Source: Cyanidiococcus yangmingshanensis
Taxonomy: Eukaryota; Rhodophyta; Bangiophyceae; Cyanidiales; Cyanidiaceae
Assembly (NCBI GenBank): GCA_013995675.1
Contig: VWRR01000001.1
Span: 744,001 to 808,000, forward strand
Direction: 5' to 3'
DNA length: 64,000 nucleotides
The position numbers were made by a program, and so were the translations under genes. Below, in pieces: positions 9,397-19,789 of the stretch; the first letter of the stretch is position 1, and each line of letters starts with the position of its first letter. The notes under the pieces are model-generated. The model saw nothing but the letters and a program-made list of their open reading frames with translations, made no database searches and was not told the origin of the DNA.

Positions 9397-11202
9397 TCAC
9401 CAATGTTGTTGGACAAAACCAAGGAGCCATTGCCTCCATGTGAAGAGGCCCTGGATTAGCGTGGACTTGGATCTCGCCAATGTGTTCGAAAGCGAGGCAG
9501 CTGAACCAGACTTGACAGCCGAACTCATGGTCGATGATTGCGACAGTGTCGTTGATCGGGTGCGTGGAAACGGAAACTTTTCATCGACTCGTCTTGTTTC
9601 AGTTGGAGTCACGACTTGGGCACTGTGGGCTGAACGCGTCGGAGAATCGCTATCACTGCGTAGTTTGGTGTGATTCGGCGCGTAGGCGCTAGCACCTCGC
9701 GGTCGGAGCAAGTCATGGTCACGTTCGCATGAGTCGCTCGGCCTCTCCTGATCACGGCACTCTGTGTATCCGGCTGGCTCTGGCGCCTTGATTGGGTCAC
9801 TGTGGAACCAAGAGCCGAAGAAGGGTCTTCTCTGAGTCGATGCCTGGGCTGCCTGGTCCGGACGTCCTGCAGTCACGATAACAGAGACGCGCACGGATCC
9901 TGTCAGGGATTCGTCAAATGCCGAGCCGAAGATTATATTTGCGTGCTCCCCAATATGATCTCGAATAAATGAGGCGATCTCATTCACCTCGTGCAGCATA
10001 AGATCTCGACCGCCAGATATGCTGATGAGGGCACCGCGTGCTTGCTTGAGCGGAATTCCATCCAGCAGGGGATTGTTCAGAGCACACTCGATGGCACGAC
10101 GGCCGCGGTCTGTACGCAGTGGTCCAGATGATTCCCTCGCATCGATCCTGGGTCGAGAAAACGACTCTGCTTCGGTGGCCTTTGCGGGACATCCACTGGC
10201 TTCGCCAACACCGAATACAGCTCGGCCTGCATTTCGTGCAATCGAATCCAGATCTGCAAAGTCAAGGTTAATGAACCCATTTGTTCCCATGAGATCCGTC
10301 ACTGAGCGGATCGTCATTGACAACACATCGTCGGCGAGACGGAAAGCATTCTGCAAAGTTGTACGGGTCGTGGCCAGACGAAAGAGGTTTTGATTGGGAA
10401 TCATGACCAGCGTATCGACATGAGGCTCCAACGCTTCGAGTCCAGCTTGAGCGAGACGCATTCGGTGTCGACCCTCGAAGGCAAACGGCGTACTCACCAC
10501 AGCGATGGTCAGAATGCCAGCTGCTCGGGCGGCCTGCGCAATAATCGGCGCCGCACCCGTCCCCGTGCCGCCACCCATGCCCGCAGTCAGGAAGAGAATA
10601 TGTGCTTTTTTGATTTCCTCCATCATGAGTGGAAGGCATGCGCGTGCCGCCTCCCGCCCAACAGCCGGATTGGCGCCAGCACCGAGGCCACCTGTCAAGC
10701 GCTCTCCGAGACAGAACGTACGGTCCGCCAGCGACAAGGATAGTGCTTGAGCATCGGTGTTCGCCGCCAGGAATCGCAAACCTTGCACCGAGCCACCAGT
10801 GAGGCCTTTTATTTGGTCCACTTTGCCCTTTTCGAACTGCTGCCGCATAGCCAGAACGAGGTTGTTGATGGTGTTACCTCCAGCGCCACCGACACCCAAG
10901 GCCACCATACGTGGAGTCGAGCATATACGCGAAGGCGACGTTTCCCTCTGAATCCTTCGTTCGTCAACAGAGATCTTTCCCGAATCACGAGAAACGTTTG
11001 GCTCTGGCGCTAGACGTTCGACCTGCGAACTCGTCGTAAATAAGGCGGTCGCAAGCCGTACGAAGCTTTGAGGGAAAGGCCAGCCATGCTTTTGATGCTC
11101 CTGAAAAGTGACCTGCCTCCAACGGCAGTATTCGAAGGCAACAAGTATGTTCCGTCCTCGAGTACAGTTGCATCGAAGGGATGTTCCCAGGTTCCATCTC
11201 AT
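9397..11202 (-). CDS. ftsZ: Mitochondrial-type FtsZ division GTPase
   Basis: Tubulin-like GTPase that forms the contractile ring at the division site; this copy resembles alphaproteobacterial FtsZ, the type retained in mitochondria of some algae. Counted from ATG 11202 (601 residues), residues 1-98 form a basic, acid-poor presequence (MRWNLGTSLRCNCTRG). The core begins MVALGVGGAGGNTINN (99-114). The tubulin signature GGGTGTG is at about 210-216, and the T7-loop region NLDFADLDSI at about 312-321. The NTDAQAL motif and NIIFGSAFDESLTG are typical of the alphaproteobacterial branch. About 170 C-terminal residues are Ser/Arg/Thr-rich and unassigned. The open frame upstream of 11202 begins only with TTG, so I reject the longer start. 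The plastid FtsZ paralogue is not in this window. Confidence 0.93.
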   Translation of the reverse strand: MRWNLGTSLRCNCTRGRNILVAFEYCRWRQVTFQEHQKHGWPFPQSFVRLATALFTTSSQVERLAPEPNVSRDSGKISVDERRIQRETSPSRICSTPRMVALGVGGAGGNTINNLVLAMRQQFEKGKVDQIKGLTGGSVQGLRFLAANTDAQALSLSLADRTFCLGERLTGGLGAGANPAVGREAARACLPLMMEEIKKAHILFLTAGMGGGTGTGAAPIIAQAARAAGILTIAVVSTPFAFEGRHRMRLAQAGLEALEPHVDTLVMIPNQNLFRLATTRTTLQNAFRLADDVLSMTIRSVTDLMGTNGFINLDFADLDSIARNAGRAVFGVGEASGCPAKATEAESFSRPRIDARESSGPLRTDRGRRAIECALNNPLLDGIPLKQARGALISISGGRDLMLHEVNEIASFIRDHIGEHANIIFGSAFDESLTGSVRVSVIVTAGRPDQAAQASTQRRPFFGSWFHSDPIKAPEPAGYTECRDQERPSDSCERDHDLLRPRGASAYAPNHTKLRSDSDSPTRSAHSAQVVTPTETRRVDEKFPFPRTRSTTLSQSSTMSSAVKSGSAASLSNTLARSKSTLIQGLFTWRQWLLGFVQQHW

Positions 11203-12066
11203 AGTTTCAGTGCGCGGAACAACGAAGCGCAAGAACCGAACCAGAGCACTGCAGCACGCACGCAATTTCCCGCGTTTTTCAGGCGTCGACGCGGCGGGTG
11301 CACACGCGACCGTGGCGTGACACGTGTCTGTCGCTGCCCTCCGCCTGGCCCGCACCGGGCGGCGATCGTCTTCGCGAGGACGCACTTTGCACTGGCCACT
11401 GGGATCCCTTCTGCGTTCTTGTCTGGGTCGGATAGTACGATACCGGGCATCCGTTGCAGCACACCATCGCAAACGGTAGAGAGCTTCTGACCAAGGCGCG
11501 TTCGTCCCGAGACAATGTCGATCATGCAGCAGAGGAACGGATCTTTGGTTGGTTTTTCTCGGTGGCCGATGCGGTCAGGCAGCGGTGCCTTGTCCAGGTA
11601 CCGGGACGCTCAGCGGTGCGCTCATTGTCGGACACGGAGACGATCGACGTTGGTGGAGAGCGCACGCGAACTCGGGGAATGTGTGCCTCTGAGGATGATG
11701 GTGCGACGACGATATCCATGCAGCAGCATGGTACTCGCGACTTGTCACAGCAGATGCATTTTCGTGATGGCGGCAAACAGGAACCGCTGAAACAGGTCGA
11801 CACCGAGCTGGGCTCGCGCTCCGGGGGGAGATCCTCCTGGGGGCCAGACTCAGAGCGCCCCTTGGCAGACATCGCGTCTGCGAAATAAATATTGGACTTT
11901 TTGGGAGAAATGGGTTCGTGATCAATTGATCCCTAATCTGGGTGTGTCAGCGCTCCCCAGGGGATGCGGCATCAAGCTCAAGCAGTCACGTGCTCTTCAC
12001 GCACCGCTTATCAAGTTGTGGATCGCTGGACTCTCTCTGAGCGGTTCCAGCGGACTTTTGGCCGGC
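11203..12066. other. Divergent intergenic region, FtsZ / TraB
   Basis: About 860 bp between divergently transcribed genes and therefore the likely site of both promoters. Several overlapping frames (11454-11888 plus, 11522-11925 minus) are low-complexity or arginine/serine-rich and match nothing. No clear core-promoter motif was identified. Confidence 0.4.
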
Positions 12067-13116
12067 ATGGCCAGTGGCGTGACGCTCGCCCGGTGGCTGC
12101 CTATGTTATGGAGACGGCACGGTTGTCAGCTGACGCAGTCTCGCCATTGCTGGCGGCCACTGTCCGGTCCGAGCGACCGCCTCTGTGCCGCTGTCAGCTT
12201 TTCTAGCGGCAGTTCACGCTGGCCCAGACGACTATCTTCTTCTATGCAAAACACAACACACGGAGGCACTCCGCCAGACGAAACGAGTGGAGCGTTTGGG
12301 ACGTCGGCGTCACTCTCGGACGAGAACCCGTTGCGTCTCGAGAACAGACGTACGGGTGCGACCGTGCACGTGCTGGGCACGGCCCATATCTCCGCGCTTT
12401 CAGTACAACAGACCCGGGAGCTCATTCAGCAGGTGAAACCTGACACGGTGGTTCTGGAGCTGGACGACGAGCGCATCCAGAGCGTTCGCGAACGTCTGCT
12501 CAAAAACGCACCCAACCAAGACGCATCGTTATTTAGTGACTTGTTGCGTGTGTTCACAGATCCTCGAGGAGGCTCTTTAGGTTCGCGTATGTTTGAAGTT
12601 TACTTTAAGCTCTTCTACCGCACCTTACGGATGGCAGGGTTTCTCCCTGGTGCTGAGTTTGCTGCCGCCATCGAGGAGGCTGAGCGCCTAGATGCCCAGA
12701 TCGTTCTCGGTGATCGAAACATTCACGAGACTATGGAACGATTACGTACGGCAGTCACACATCATTTTCTGGACGTACTGCGGGCCTTGATGACACCGCC
12801 ACCGCCCGAGCTCGAGCACCTTTTCGGCACGCTGATGGAGCGCGCTCGAGGAGGCGCGGGCACCTTCCACACGACTGAGTTTGTGGACGCTCTCTTGGAC
12901 CGCAAATCAGTTCGATTGGTCACCGGCTTTCTCTCTAGTACTTTACCAGCCGTTTCGAAAGTCATGCTCGATGAGCGTGACGTAATCCTGGCATCTGCAA
13001 TCGCGTCCGCACCGGGTCAGCGCGTTGTCGCGATTGTGGGCGCCGCTCACCTCGACGGGATAGAGCGTTGGTGGCAGACCAACCGAGAGACAGGGATCAT
13101 CTTATCGCCGTCGTAG
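12067..13116 (+). CDS. TraB/PrgY-domain membrane-associated protein
   Basis: 349 residues from the first in-frame ATG at 12067; a longer frame begins with TTG at 11926. The N-terminal ~65 residues are basic and Ser/Trp/Arg-rich (MASGVTLARWLPMLWRRHGC), suggesting organellar targeting. The conserved TraB core follows: VHVLGTAHISALSV, VKPDTVVLELDDERIQSV, AQIVLGDRNIHETMERL, LDERDVILASAIASAPG and VVAIVGAAHLDGIERWW. The GTAHIS/GAAHL histidines and the ERD motif are the usual signature of this fold, related to the TIKI/EreA superfamily and thought to bind metal. Plant and animal members sit on mitochondrial or plastid membranes; the exact activity is not settled. No C-terminal hydrophobic anchor follows the core here. 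Confidence 0.85.
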   Translation: MASGVTLARWLPMLWRRHGCQLTQSRHCWRPLSGPSDRLCAAVSFSSGSSRWPRRLSSSMQNTTHGGTPPDETSGAFGTSASLSDENPLRLENRRTGATVHVLGTAHISALSVQQTRELIQQVKPDTVVLELDDERIQSVRERLLKNAPNQDASLFSDLLRVFTDPRGGSLGSRMFEVYFKLFYRTLRMAGFLPGAEFAAAIEEAERLDAQIVLGDRNIHETMERLRTAVTHHFLDVLRALMTPPPPELEHLFGTLMERARGGAGTFHTTEFVDALLDRKSVRLVTGFLSSTLPAVSKVMLDERDVILASAIASAPGQRVVAIVGAAHLDGIERWWQTNRETGIILSPS

Positions 13117-14484
13117 ATTTTGTACGCTGCGACACGTCGGTCGTGCGTATAGATAGAGCAGCAACCTCCGTACGATGCCGATGAGATAGGTACGGTGGCT
13201 GGTGCGGCTCGGCAACGGCACTGGAAACCATCTCTCTGCGAATTTAGTGACTGTGCCGCGATCATGCCCGTGTATTTTACGCTTCCCTGGGAATACGCAT
13301 CGTTGCCGTGGGCTTTGAGAAGCTCTGAATCATCATGCGATGAGCGATTTCAGCCTTCATAGGCACCGGCCAACATTTGATCGCGTCTAATACAAACGAC
13401 ATATAGGCACGCGTAGATCATTGAGCGAATCGGAGTGGATACACGTTTCGGATGGATATGCCCAGCTCGCGTTCTGCGGAAACTGGTCGCTGCCTATGAA
13501 ACAGGGTAGTCGTCCGCTGCCACCGCGGAGCAGCGGATCGGTGCTCACGACTTGGCTATTTCGTTGCCGTGAAAGCGGACGATCTGTTTGCTTCCTCTAC
13601 CCTCTGTGCATCAACAGCACCTGATTTGGACCTTGGATCGGGGGCAAAGTTCAAAGAGAGCATGATGCACCAGAGCACGTCGGATAGAAGGCCACGAGTG
13701 GGTCGAACGCGCTGATGGTTTTTCTATTACGCTTGACATGTGCAGGCTGGCGGAGACATCCTCGAATTCGGAACTGTAAAGTATATTTGGAAAAAACGAT
13801 CAAGATGCAACTTGTAGTGGCTTGTTTTCGCCAAAGGCGCTGCCAGAGTGCTTCTCTCAACGAGGGGATTCGTCAAATGTCGTCGCTTCGTATCCAGAAA
13901 CTCGCTCGATGTCACGCGAGATGATACTCTTTTTATGCTACGCGCTATTCGCACAGATCATCCCAGCGGAACGCGGTCTCAAATCCCGACATGAATCAGT
14001 TGGATTAGGCTTCATTAGCTTGCTGAGCGCAGCATGAAAAAAAGCACCATCTTCGAGAACGATCACCTCTTGAGTAGCCGGGACATGCTACCATGGGAAC
14101 GCGGACCAAACTGTCGATGACCAAGCCGGAAACCAACTGCACACAGGGCCCAGATTCTGTTGTCAGACCAGTTCAGATCCAAGTTACACGCACCGGACCT
14201 GTTCTGTATGCCCTTATGACTTTTAGTGTAAGACTCTATGCACTGATCGGTGCGTTGCCCAGCATCTTTTTATAGGATGTGTTCGGACGCTTTATTCCAA
14301 GAGATTCACGCAAGGAGTCGATCCTGCCTGGAGATCTTGTTGCCCATGGGACGGGCGGCTCAGTTGCGCCAACTGACATGTCGCGCAGCCGCGCCGAACA
14401 ATCTTGTCTAAGATATCGTGGCTTGCAAGTTCGCGAAAGACGCTCGAACTGAACAGTAACCTGGCGTATTTGACACTTGAGTTC
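13117..14484. other. Intergenic region
   Basis: 1.37 kb with no supportable gene. Short frames on both strands (for example 13651-13954) are mutually overlapping shadows without recognisable features. It should include the promoter of the small membrane-protein gene at 14485. Confidence 0.4.
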
Positions 14485-14931
14485 ATGTCAAGCTCTGAGA
14501 GCCATTCAGACAGTGTAATGTGTGCTTCTAAAACGGCTTTTGTGGGTGGTGTTACAACTTGGACCCACGACTTGTCCTGCGCGCTGTTCACGGGGCCCAG
14601 AGCGCGACGCACCCGACGCACACTTCGTCCGCGTCGAGTTTTTGTATTACAAGCGAGCGGCAGAGACTCGGAGCCGTCGTCAGACGCGCAAGACCTGGAC
14701 AGGAAGTGGCAGGAGTTCAAGAAGAAACTGGAAGCACAAAAACGGGGTCCTGCGCTGGGGACGCGGAGGCTGGTTGATACACCACCCCTGTCTGTACGCG
14801 AAATCGATCGGAAAACGGAGCGTCTCACGAATGTCTGGACGAGCCAGGTTGCGTACTTATTTGGTGCTGGATTTCTCCTTCTTATCGCCGCCTTTTATTT
14901 GTATGTTATGAAGGAGCAAGGAATTTTCTGA
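14485..14931 (+). CDS. Small plastid-targeted single-pass membrane protein, unknown
   Basis: 148 residues from ATG 14485; the upstream frame starts only with TTG. The first ~55 residues are Ser/Thr/Arg-rich with a run of arginines (RARRTRRTLRPRRVF), like a plastid transit peptide. A charged, probably helical middle follows (DLDRKWQEFKKKLEAQK), then one transmembrane helix close to the C-terminus (TSQVAYLFGAGFLLLIAAFYL), ending YVMKEQGIF. This tail-anchored arrangement with a short lumenal or stromal tail resembles small photosystem- or translocon-associated proteins. I do not recognise the family and propose no function. Confidence 0.6.
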   Translation: MSSSESHSDSVMCASKTAFVGGVTTWTHDLSCALFTGPRARRTRRTLRPRRVFVLQASGRDSEPSSDAQDLDRKWQEFKKKLEAQKRGPALGTRRLVDTPPLSVREIDRKTERLTNVWTSQVAYLFGAGFLLLIAAFYLYVMKEQGIF

Positions 14932-16433
14932 AGCTCTACCCGCGCAAAGACGATAGAGACATCGCTTCTTTGTCTGTGTGCATTGCATCGTGAAGCTGAC
15001 TACGACAGAGCGACGACGTTCTTACCCAGATAAACGGATGCTGGCGATCGTCGCTCATGATTGGCGAGCCGATGAGATGTATGGATTCTCTGCGAGCTAC
15101 TTCTTTCGAATACTCGGACACGATACTGTTCCTATACATGGCGATCGATGAGTCGTCGTTCTGGTATTGCAGCCAGGTGCCGAGCTCTAGTAGCGCGCGA
15201 AACCGCGTCAGGTGGACCAATCTGCCGAGTCGATATCCACCGGGAACGCACAATTCTTCGACACGCGCGCTATCCTGCTTTCATGAAACCTGGTCCGTCG
15301 CACTGAAGTCAAACCATGATGCGTATGAGGTGAGCCAAAATTTCGCAAGCGGATGGGAGACATTCACAATCAAGTTTGTGTCTCCAGCGCAGTACTCATA
15401 CAAATAAGGTCCTCGCCTCGAGCTAGGCCTCGTGTACCGCAGCTCAGCTCGCGTCGCAGGCATAGACCGCCGAGACAAGGAGGCGTGCCAAACGCGCTCA
15501 ACAGACACAGCGATGATGGTGATACATCGACGATGAAAAACAGATACATGACGGTAGCGAAGGCGCCTGCATCCCCGAGAGCGGCATTTGCCAGTACGTG
15601 CGTATTTCGGGCTCGAATATACGTAAGAACCACCCCGTAAACCTAAAGCCCTTTGTGATACACTTTCGCTCTCGTCATATTGAAGCGTATCGCTTCCCGT
15701 GCCAGCCAGTTACAGCACAAGCGATCCTGAAACATCCCTATATGACAAGCAGACATACGAACGTTACGTAAACTTGACTGGAACCTCTTTCGCATTCAAC
15801 CCATTGCAGTGCAAGTTCCATAAGCAGCCCAGCGCGTGAACCTTTCGCAGACTATGTCACGCACAGAGCGTGCAGCGCGTACACCAGGATCACCAACCAC
15901 CGCAGGATGGCTAGTACACGCCGTTACCCGACGCGGTGCCGAGATGTATCCAACCGAAGAACGATCTGCATTGCTGCGAATACTTCAGTGCGCATGCCCC
16001 TTCTTGACGAGTTCGACAAAGTATCCAGTCTAGTATCGCCTCGAACGCGCACGTTGACGCAGAGCGTTGGCGCGAACGCCCATCGAGCGCATTCTGAACG
16101 AAGCACCCTCACGCGGACGCTCCCATCATTGCGCAACCGCAACGCCGCCGCCCGGCATCGCGCTGTCCGAAGCCGAGACTTGTTCTCCGCAGCGCGATCG
16201 AAACGTAAACTTATCGACGTAGCACCGGCTCTTGCTGGTGCGCGGCAGGTGGACGTCTTGCCGGTAGCTTTCAGGTGCTTTGTGTCCCGAACCTGTACTG
16301 CCGGTCTAGTTGTGTTTTCTAGTCGAGAGCAGAGCGGTTGAAACACGAGTTCGGGCGAGGACGGTTCGTCAACGCCGATCCACTGCAGGCGCGACGCGAA
16401 GGCGTTTTTGCGCCAGCCGCGCATCCCTTCTGT
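14932..16433. other. Intergenic region with weak minus-strand coding signal
   Basis: 1.5 kb without a confident gene. On the minus strand between about 15633 and 14936 there are neighbouring frames with protein-like stretches (ANAALGDAGAFATVMYLFFI; LIVNVSHPLAKFWLTSYASW; TWLQYQNDDSSIAMYRNSIV) interrupted by stops and frame changes. They might be a decayed or poorly read gene. No family is recognised. The promoter of the AMPK gamma gene should lie in the 3' part. Confidence 0.3.
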
Positions 16434-18080
16434 ATGCCGAAGACTTCTGAGAATCTCCCGGCAAATCAGAGCCATACAAAACATCGTCGTGTTTCTCGTG
16501 ATGACCGCGTACAGGTAGGGGACTCGATCCAATCGCAGGTGGAGCAAGCGCGTGTTGCCATCACTCGTTTCATGAAAGAGAGGCGCGTGGAGGATGTGGC
16601 GCCACTCTGTTCCAGAGTCGTTGTGTTGGACGTTCGGCTATCACTACCGGACGCGTTTGCAGCACTCTTGGAACAACAGAGCTCTGTTGCGGTGCTATGG
16701 GACACTGTGAAACATTGTCTGGTGGGACTTTTGACTGCAGCCGACGTGGCCGAGATTTTGCTCTTTCTGCGCGAGTCGCTTATGCGCGAGGCGACCCCAA
16801 CGGCGAACGATAACGACCTTCACGAATCCTCGTCGCCCCCTGAGGCCGACGATGCAGATTACAATCGGCGCGCCCTGCGTTTTCTCAGCAGACAAACGCT
16901 TGGTAGCTGGCTTCAGATGTGTTTGAGTCATCATGATCAGTTGGTGCCACCTCAGGGCAGTCGTGCTGGCGTGGACGCAGTTTCTGCCACAGCAACATAC
17001 GGGCAAGTATCGACGCCGGCTGCGGCGCTGCAAATGCCGGACGAATGCCCCCCTGAGGGAAACGCAACCACGCGCGCGAACTCTCGAGCACCGCGGCCCA
17101 GCGCCCTGCAGCTCATCGCGTGTCGAGCGAACGGCTCGCTGTACGAGGCTGCTATTCTGCTACGAGATCATTCGATCCACCACGTTCCGTTGGTGATAGG
17201 TTCTGATCGGACTGTGCTTTGCATTCTGACGCATGCGCGCTTGTTAGCCTATGTGAATGAGCAGTTTGGAGTGTACCGAATGGAAAAACAGTGGCATCAG
17301 CAACAGCAACAACAGCGAGAGCGACAGGCTCGCTCACGAACAGACACCGCGGGCGGGCCACACGACTCGCGCTTGTCATCGACCGATTTGGTGATGGGAC
17401 TGCACTCCTCTGAAATGGAGGAGCTCTCGATTGTGGTGGATTTGTTTTCGATCCCGATTGAAACACTCGGTATTGGGACCTTTTGTAACATTGCGCAAGT
17501 CCATCACAAGGAGCCGCTATGGCAGGCGATCTCGAAACTTGTCGATTACAATGTGCATGCCATTCCTGTTGTAGATGATAGTGGTGCTCTGGTAGATTCC
17601 TACAGTCGTGCCGATACGCTTTGGCTCATTGCACCGGAGGTAGACGCCGCAATGGAGTCCTTTCCGACGTCACCATGGGGACGAGCTCCGGAGACAAAAC
17701 CGGTCGCGTCGGGGCCTTTGGGGACGGGCCCCAGGAGCGGCAGCGACGGGGGACGGTACCACATGCTCCGAGACCACGTACTCGTGGAGGATCATTTCCG
17801 TATGCTTCAGCGTCAGGGGCGACGTCGACGCCCGCCCGCGACGTGCAGCCCCAAGGACACGTTGCGGACTGTTTTTGAACGACTTGGCCACGATTTCCGC
17901 ATTCATCAAATTTTCGTTGTCGATGAGAACCGACGGGTAATTGGAGTGATTTCATTATCAGATATTTTAGACTTTTTCATGGACCGAAGTGCAAGTTTAC
18001 CATCCTCTCCGGATCTTCGATACCGCGATGTTCCAATTCCACATATCGGTGCCGACTTTTTAAGTAGATCATTGTTTTAG
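16434..18080 (+). CDS. SNF4: AMPK/SnRK1 gamma (SNF4-like) subunit with four CBS motifs
   Basis: 548 residues from ATG 16434; the longer frame begins with TTG. Regulatory nucleotide-sensing subunit of the SNF1/AMPK/SnRK1 energy-status kinase. Four CBS segments can be followed. The first is around VAITRFMKERRVEDVAPLCS and CLVGLLTAADVAEILLFL; the second around LYEAAILLRDHSIHHVPLVI and LTHARLLAYVNEQFG. The third is around GIGTFCNIAQVHHKEPLWQA and VHAIPVVDDSGALVDSYS; the fourth ends IHQIFVVDENRRVIGVISLS with DILDFFMD. Low-complexity inserts separate the motifs: a glutamine run near residue 300 and a Ser/Gly-rich stretch near 435. The pattern HxxHVPLV plus SRADTLW is typical of gamma subunits rather than enzymes with CBS tails. 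No kinase or beta subunit lies nearby. Confidence 0.9.
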   Translation: MPKTSENLPANQSHTKHRRVSRDDRVQVGDSIQSQVEQARVAITRFMKERRVEDVAPLCSRVVVLDVRLSLPDAFAALLEQQSSVAVLWDTVKHCLVGLLTAADVAEILLFLRESLMREATPTANDNDLHESSSPPEADDADYNRRALRFLSRQTLGSWLQMCLSHHDQLVPPQGSRAGVDAVSATATYGQVSTPAAALQMPDECPPEGNATTRANSRAPRPSALQLIACRANGSLYEAAILLRDHSIHHVPLVIGSDRTVLCILTHARLLAYVNEQFGVYRMEKQWHQQQQQQRERQARSRTDTAGGPHDSRLSSTDLVMGLHSSEMEELSIVVDLFSIPIETLGIGTFCNIAQVHHKEPLWQAISKLVDYNVHAIPVVDDSGALVDSYSRADTLWLIAPEVDAAMESFPTSPWGRAPETKPVASGPLGTGPRSGSDGGRYHMLRDHVLVEDHFRMLQRQGRRRRPPATCSPKDTLRTVFERLGHDFRIHQIFVVDENRRVIGVISLSDILDFFMDRSASLPSSPDLRYRDVPIPHIGADFLSRSLF

Positions 18081-18719
18081 GCGAGCGGTGCTCCCTGTGC
18101 GCGCCCGATCGATTTGCGCATCTCCAGGAAAGATTCGCTTTCTTTTTCAGTGTTTGGTTCCTTTTCGGATTTGCTTTTGCGCAAGCTGGATATGAATAGA
18201 TTGGGACGGGTCATTTTCCCGAGCCACGGATGAGACTGCATTCGATCGAGCGCATGCAAGGAAGGGGCCACTACGTATCTTCTTATGATGTTGTTTTGGC
18301 CGCGTAGCACTGCTTCGGTGGGCGGCAACCCGGACGATGTTGTGGCATTTTGGAAAATTTTGCAGTTCAGTCCTGATTCGGCCTTTGGAATCTTCGATAC
18401 GTGCATTCATGCACGTGTCGTCCGAGGGGACCACTCTCGATTCATACAGCACATGGATGCGGTTCCCTCTGAGCGATCGCTCCGGGGCCCGTCGATCGTT
18501 GAATATAGGACCAGGTTTCCTTCTGGTCAGCAGATCATGGTATATGTCGGTGCTGTCTCGGTTGGTGAATACACCGCCCATCAGGTCGACCTGGACTGGA
18601 CGCATCACGAGCGTCTGCAGGCTTTCAATGGGCTCGCCGAATGCGTGTTTTGCGAGTTCGCCTCGGTGTGTTCTCGCGTACTCATGCTTTTGACCCGTTT
18701 TCTGGAGACGCTGACCCAT
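18077..18719 (-). CDS. Hypothetical protein, strand uncertain
   Basis: A minus-strand frame from ATG 18719 (MGQRLQKTGQKHEYARTHRG) runs to 18147. A second minus frame one base out of phase (contains LRGQNNIIRRYVVAPSLHAL) runs to 18077, ending tail to tail with the AMPK gamma gene. An equally open plus-strand frame occupies 18285-18773 (contains FPSGQQIMVYVGAVSVGEYT). Neither shows a known domain. I list the minus version because its downstream segment looks most protein-like, but the call is weak. Confidence 0.2.
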
Positions 18720-19789
18720 CCGAGCGTTGCGTATGAATACTCAGACGCAGCACTGCATCGAGGACAGAGATAGACACCTAGCTCATCTCCGTGGCCAGCA
18801 CCTGCAGATCAAGCTACAACCTGTCGGAGGCATGCTCCGACAAAACCCTTCTCTGTGATACGATCCTGAGCTTGGGATTGCCTTTGCCATTCCGATCACC
18901 TGCCCGCATTCCAGTTGGTCTACTCATGGCGACAAATCGATGAACAACCAGAGCAAGCAAGGGGCGGCGATCCGAAGACCACTTTCGCGAACGTAAACCT
19001 GGACTGAACAACGGTCCTACCAGCTTCTGGGGCATTACTGACAAAGCATCTGACTTTGAAGAGATCAGGCGCCGTCAAAATCGACGAGCTTTGAAGCTGT
19101 GCTTTCGTGGACGTGAACGGATGAGCCCCATGCCAAAATTCGTTGAAGCGAGAACGCGACGGGAAACGTCGTTCATTTCCGCGAACACCGATCGGAGGCT
19201 TTTATGCGTACGGCTGATCAACACCATCATGAAACCTTCTTCTCGCCAAGGGCGTTGTATCGCTTCTCCAATCTCGTCAACGCATTGCTCTGTCGGAGGA
19301 GTGAGCGGGTCAAGTGAAAGTTCCCAGGAGCATTCATCGCGCAAAACCAATATTTCCTGGTTCGCGAGCAGCGCTCCAAATCGATACAATGATGCATGCG
19401 CTTGCTACTTTTTTCAATAGATGGAAGATTGACACATGACTCGATCATTTGGAACGATTCTGCCAGACACGGAATCGTTTCGATCTAGCGGTTGGGACCC
19501 AGACCCAGTTGCATCACTGCCTATACGCGTAGATAAACAATGAGATACACTTTTCCTCATTGTAGAAGATTTTCTACTCGGTGATGGAATTCATGCACTC
19601 TTTTCCTTGCTTGAAAGGTTCATCTGAACGATAAACGATCTAAGTATTCTTTTGCCTCGTTGAAGGGTTCATCTGAACGATAAGGGAATTCATGCACTCG
19701 TATGGCCAAGGCGTCTCGCCATCGCCCATGGGCTCGCGACGCTTGCATTGCTCGACAACAAGCCGCTGAGTCTCGTTCTTTACGCGATA
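18081..19789. other. Intergenic region with one ambiguous candidate gene
   Basis: 1.7 kb between AMPK gamma and glucose-6-phosphate isomerase. The stretch 18147-18773 is open on both strands: 162 codons plus from ATG 18285, and 190 codons minus from ATG 18719, the latter continuing into a second minus frame ending at 18077 after a one-base shift. I cannot decide between strands. A repeat cluster (19586-19699, listed separately) lies just before the isomerase start. Confidence 0.4.
19586..19699. repeat. Direct repeats with a palindromic core upstream of GPI
   Basis: Two 18-bp copies of GGTTCATCTGAACGATAA lie at 19617-19634 and 19666-19683, 49 bp apart. Each contains the inverted repeat GTTCA-TC-TGAAC. 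They are bracketed by two copies of GGAATTCATGCACTC at 19586-19600 and 19685-19699. The cluster ends about 90 bp before the GPI ATG, so paired protein-binding sites are possible; a local duplication is the alternative. Confidence 0.7.

Noticed and set aside
9397-11472. Longer FtsZ start giving 691 residues
   Set aside because: The codon at 11472 is TTG; the first ATG (11202) already gives a good mitochondrial presequence.
11454-11925. Overlapping plus and minus frames in the FtsZ/TraB spacer
   Set aside because: Mutually antisense, low-complexity frames in a divergent promoter region; typical shadows in GC-rich DNA.
15924-16547. 207-codon minus frame overlapping the AMPK gamma start
   Set aside because: Arg/Ser/Thr-rich antisense shadow of the AMPK gamma 5' region, without any domain.
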